From: Planctomycetota bacterium
GTDB lineage: Bacteria; Planctomycetota; GCA-002687715; DRQF01
Length of the DNA stretch: 18,003 nt
Direction of reading: 5' to 3'
Assembly (NCBI GenBank): GCA_015485455.1
Contig: WFTN01000488.1
Coordinates: forward strand, 1 to 18,003
Below, in pieces: positions 16,159-18,003 of this stretch. Each line of letters opens with the position of its first letter. Position 1 is the stretch's first letter. A program made the translations under genes and the position numbers. The notes under the pieces were generated by a model, which made no database searches, was not told the DNA's origin, and worked only from the letters and a program-made list of their open reading frames with translations.

Positions 16159-16353
16159 AATCGTAGTTGGCCTTGCTCCGATTCAATTGATATCTCGGAA
16201 TACTGGATTTCCCCGCTTCGGCTGACAGTTTTTCGCTACGATATTCAATTGGAGATTCCCCATTCAGGAGGCATGACCAGAATCTAAGTATGAGTCGCAG
16301 AGAGAATTGCTGGTTCATCGCTGTGACGAACCATTTCTTGTGGACTGAAAAAG
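16159..16353. other. Intergenic region downstream of hydrolase paralog 2
   Basis: There is no gene here. The 9 bp direct repeat ATTCAATTG occurs at 16181-16189 and 16243-16251, and ATCGTAG (near 16162) pairs with CTACGAT (near 16240). These may be a weak terminator structure, but there is no clean stem with a T tail. Confidence 0.4.
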
Positions 16354-16534
16354 GGCTCTTCACGGATTTTAGTGGCTCTGGGTTGCGAGTTTTCTTTGGC
16401 AATGCGAAAATCTTCGAATGCTTAACTTACCTGAACACTATGCGCAGCTTCTTGGTCTCGACGAATCTTGGCACGTAGATGATGTGGATCTTTCGATCGA
16501 AGACAATCGAGTGACCATCAATCTACATGCTGTT
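16354..16534 (+). mobile_element. ISL3-family element, left-end fragment interrupted by an IS3 element
   Basis: GGCTCTTCACGGATTTTAGT at 16354 resembles ISL3-family terminal inverted repeats, which characteristically begin GGCTCTTC or close to it. It lies 64 bp upstream of an ISL3-like transposase start. The copy is cut at 16534 by the IS3-family element. Its remainder should lie to the right of 17966, mostly outside the window, so the right end and target duplication cannot be checked. Confidence 0.7.
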
Positions 16535-16537
16535 TGA
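16418..16537 (+). pseudogene. ISL3-family transposase, first 39 codons only
   Basis: ATG 16418 opens a frame reading LPEHYAQLLGLDESW, then VDDVDLSIEDNRVTINLHAV, which matches the usual N-terminus of ISL3 transposases (an LLGL motif, then V-x-D-L, just before the zinc-binding cysteines). The frame ends at TGA 16535-16537, the first three bases of the inserted IS3 element. The CxxC zinc finger and DDE core are therefore missing. The identification rests on family pattern from memory and a short piece, supported by the GGCTCTTC end upstream. Confidence 0.68.
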
Positions 16538-16560
16538 TCTTCCCCCAGTTTGGTAGACAC
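16535..16560 (+). repeat. IS3-family left terminal inverted repeat
   Basis: The 26 bp match the reverse complement of 17941-17966 at 19 positions. The shared core is TCTT, CCCC, TTGGT and GACAC. Confidence 0.8.
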
Positions 16561-16600
16561 GGAGAAAGGAGTATATAGTGCTCCAGAAAGGTGGCCCCAA

Positions 16601-16897
16601 ATGCCCAAGAAAAGAAAACAGTATAATCGCGAATTCAAGATCGAAGCGGTCAAGCTTACGGAAGATCCAGAGAGGTCGGTAGCAAGCGTGGCGTCGAGTC
16701 TTGGCGTTTCCACTAGCACTCTTCATTCATGGAAAAAGAAGTATTCCGTCGACGGGCTTTTCGCCTTCCCAGGTCATGGAAAACTTAAGCCGGTTGATGA
16801 CGAGCTTCGCAAAGTCAAGAAAGATCTTGCACGAGTACGGCAAGAACGAGACGTGTTAAAAAAAGCGATGGGCTACTTCGTGCACGACAAACGCTGA
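16601..16897 (+). CDS. IS3-family transposase OrfA (HTH and leucine zipper), 98 aa
   Basis: This protein binds the element ends and, alone, acts as a regulator; fused to OrfB by frameshifting it forms the transposase. ATG 16601 is preferred over upstream GTG codons because the protein then begins with the family pattern KKRKQYNREFKIEAVKL. An HTH (SVASVASSLGVSTSTLHSWK, about residues 27-46) and a leucine-zipper-like helix (LRKVKKDLARVRQERDVLKK, about 68-87) follow. An AGG lies about 12 bp upstream of the ATG. Near its end the gene contains a run of seven A, the -1 slip site. Confidence 0.9.
   Translation: MPKKRKQYNREFKIEAVKLTEDPERSVASVASSLGVSTSTLHSWKKKYSVDGLFAFPGHGKLKPVDDELRKVKKDLARVRQERDVLKKAMGYFVHDKR
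16858..16864 (+). promoter_or_regulatory. Programmed -1 ribosomal frameshift site (A AAA AAA)
   Basis: Seven consecutive A in the orfA frame (TTA AAA AAA GCG) form a classic slippery heptamer of IS3 elements. After a -1 slip the frame reads from 16864 without a stop straight into the orfB frame, through FRFIRDHRKSF and the ATG at 16945. This yields an OrfAB fusion ending at 17754. Confidence 0.85.
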
Positions 16898-16944
16898 GAT
16901 TTCGTTTTATTCGAGATCACAGGAAGTCCTTCGAAGTAGCCCTA

Positions 16945-17754
16945 ATGTGCAGAGTTTTGGAAGTCTCCCGGAGCGGCTTCTACGCTTGGTTGGAGAGACC
17001 AGAGAGCGAGCGAGCGAAGTCAGATAAAGCTCTGTTCGAAAAAATTGAAACGATCTACACGGAGAATCGCGGGGTCTATGGATCACCTCGAATTCACCGA
17101 GTACTGATTAAACAGGGCGATAGATGCGGCAAGAATCGAGTTGCGCGAATCATGAAAGAGCAAGGAATAAGAGCTAAGGGGAAGCGAAAGTTCAAGCCAC
17201 AAACGACAGATTCGAAGCACTCTCTTCCAATTGCGAAAAACTTGATCAAGCAAGACTTTAGCGCAGCAGGGCCCAATCAGCTCTGGTTGGCCGACATCAC
17301 CTATATAGCGACCGACAAAGGATGGATGTACTTAGCGGCGATCATCGACGCCTATTCACGAATGATCATCGGTTGGGCTATGGCGGATCACATGAGAAAG
17401 GAATTGGCTCTTGAAGCCTTGGAGATGGCCGTCCAGAGCCGGGGAGTCACTGAAGGACTCATTCACCACTCTGACCGCGGGTCCCAATATGCATCGAACG
17501 CATACCAAGAAGAACTGAGCAGGTTGGGCATCCTCTGCAGCATGAGCGGCGTTGGCAATTGCTACGACAATGCCATGATGGAGAGTCTCTTCCACACATT
17601 GAAAGTCGAGTGCGTTCACGGAGAGAACTTTGAAACGAGAAGCGAGGCGAAATCAGTAATTTTTGAGTACATAGAATGCTTTTACAATCGTCAGAGAATC
17701 CACTCGAGTCTGGGATACAAAACGCCAACTCAATTCGAAGAGCAGGTTGCATAG
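16945..17754 (+). CDS. IS3-family transposase OrfB (DDE integrase core), 269 aa plus transframe N-terminus
   Basis: This is the catalytic half of the IS3 transposase. The coordinates begin at the first ATG in frame, but the frame is open from 16864 and is most likely translated as OrfAB after the -1 frameshift. The HTH_21-like segment (GVYGSPRIHRVL, 43-54) precedes the rve integrase core: Asp117 (LWLADITYI), Asp177 (HHSDRGSQY) and Glu213 (NAMMESLFHTLK), a DD(35)E spacing. The conserved GNCYDNA and the closing FYNRQRIHSSLGYKTP are present. Length and ends are normal, so the copy appears functional. Confidence 0.94.
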   Translation: MCRVLEVSRSGFYAWLERPESERAKSDKALFEKIETIYTENRGVYGSPRIHRVLIKQGDRCGKNRVARIMKEQGIRAKGKRKFKPQTTDSKHSLPIAKNLIKQDFSAAGPNQLWLADITYIATDKGWMYLAAIIDAYSRMIIGWAMADHMRKELALEALEMAVQSRGVTEGLIHHSDRGSQYASNAYQEELSRLGILCSMSGVGNCYDNAMMESLFHTLKVECVHGENFETRSEAKSVIFEYIECFYNRQRIHSSLGYKTPTQFEEQVA

Positions 17755-17782
17755 AAGTGATGGACAAACAAACCCAAAATTC

Positions 17783-17870
17783 GCCCCATGGGGCCCGCCT
17801 TCGGCGGAAGAGCCCGAGCCCAGGGAGGAACTCCGCTTCGCTCCATTCCTCCCTGGGACCCCTCGGCCTT
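17783..17870 (+). terminator. Stacked GC-rich hairpins with T-tail downstream of orfB
   Basis: Three palindromic units lie in the IS3 right non-coding end. GCCCCATGGGGC is a perfect 12 bp palindrome (17783-17794). CCGCC-TTC-GGCGG follows (17795-17807). A large hairpin pairs CCCAGGGAGGAA (17819-17830) with TTCCTCCCTGGG (17846-17857), extended outward by CCGAG (17814-17818) with CTCGG (17862-17866) around a 4-nt bulge. CCTTTT follows on the plus strand, so a transcription terminator for orfB is plausible. The amount of structure exceeds a simple terminator and recalls REP-like elements. Confidence 0.6.
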
Positions 17871-17940
17871 TTGGATCATGAAGCACTTGCAATTCACCAT
17901 GTACAAGACTAAAGTCAAAGACGAAGTTTATCTTATGTTG

Positions 17941-17966
17941 GTGTCCACCAACTCGGGGTAAGACTA
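17941..17966 (-). repeat. IS3-family right terminal inverted repeat
   Basis: The reverse complement begins TAGTCTTACCCC and matches the left end at 19 of 26 positions. Confidence 0.8.
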
Positions 17967-18003
17967 ATTCGTATCGGTCGAACTCAATGGACCAGTAATG
18001 AGA
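17967..18003 (+). other. Possible continuation of the interrupted ISL3 transposase
   Basis: The last 37 bases after the IS3 right end are open in two plus frames. One frame reads FVSVELNGPVMR, which could precede the CxxC of an ISL3 transposase. The piece is too short to assign, and it does not restore the left-hand frame when exactly 16535-17966 is removed. Confidence 0.3.

Larger units (their letters stand above)
16535..17966 (+). mobile_element. IS3-family insertion sequence (about 1.43 kb), complete
   Basis: Imperfect terminal inverted repeats of 26 bp (16535-16560 and 17941-17966, 19 of 26 matches) enclose orfA and orfB of an IS3-family transposase with a -1 frameshift site. The left end starts TGATCT, the right end (minus strand) TAGTCT. 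A 3-4 bp target duplication is not evident (TGTT on the left, ATTC on the right), so the exact ends may be off by a base or two. It interrupts an ISL3 transposase gene. Confidence 0.87.

Noticed and set aside
17872..17880. GGATCATG here and at the IS66 left flank (10075-10082) as a split target duplication
   Set aside because: This copy lies inside the IS3 element more than 5 kb from the IS66 right end, so it cannot be a simple target duplication.
17653..17918. Open frames on both strands across the IS3 right end
   Set aside because: They arise from palindromic GC-rich sequence and overlap the end of orfB. They have no family resemblance.
1..18003. CRISPR arrays, tRNA or rRNA genes, diversity-generating repeats
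   Set aside because: I read both strands for regularly spaced direct repeats, tRNA T-loop motifs and template/variable repeat pairs, and found none.

Overview
The window looks like a stretch of accessory chromosome from a Planctomycetota-like bacterium. Four genes encode large exported proteins, with N-terminal signal peptides and beta-rich modules (LamG-like, CARDB-like, MAM-like). Two of them share a C-terminal domain of a style I associate with Planctomycetota secretomes. Base composition is close to balanced and several genes have Shine-Dalgarno-like sites. The phylum call is an inference from protein style; there is no rRNA or other marker gene here.

Left to right: (1) positions 1-1241, minus strand, hold the N-terminal 413 residues of a SIR2-family protein, probably a defence NADase, cut by the window edge. 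(2) 1242-1956 has no recognisable gene. A strong minus-strand terminator (1919-1954) closes the next operon. (3) 1957-9776 is a minus-strand operon-like run, read right to left. It starts with a ~1130-residue secreted alpha/beta-hydrolase-fold protein. A LamG/CARDB/MAM-like protein follows, then a paralogous CARDB/MAM-like protein whose start overlaps the previous stop (TAATG). A small frameshifted reading frame ends 2 bp before the terminator stem. (4) 10083-12549 is an IS66-family element with intact tnpA, tnpB and tnpC. (5) 12841-16158, plus strand, encodes a second giant hydrolase, a clear paralog of the first, so the two genes diverge from the IS66 insertion. (6) 16354-18003 is a nested mobile region: the first ~39 codons and left end of an ISL3-family transposon, interrupted by a complete IS3-family element (16535-17966) that carries a programmed -1 frameshift site.

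The most unusual content is the pair of divergent hydrolase paralogs. They share a Ser-Asp-His fold, an EF-hand-like DxDxDG module, a strongly conserved long C-terminal region and an identical basic tail (WRMRRPYRRP). They also share a possible promoter pattern (TTGACA, 17 bp, TAC-S-S-T). With the two adhesin-like exported proteins, the cluster may make a cell-surface or secreted enzyme and binding-protein set. The substrate cannot be read from the sequence. No tRNA, rRNA or CRISPR array was seen.
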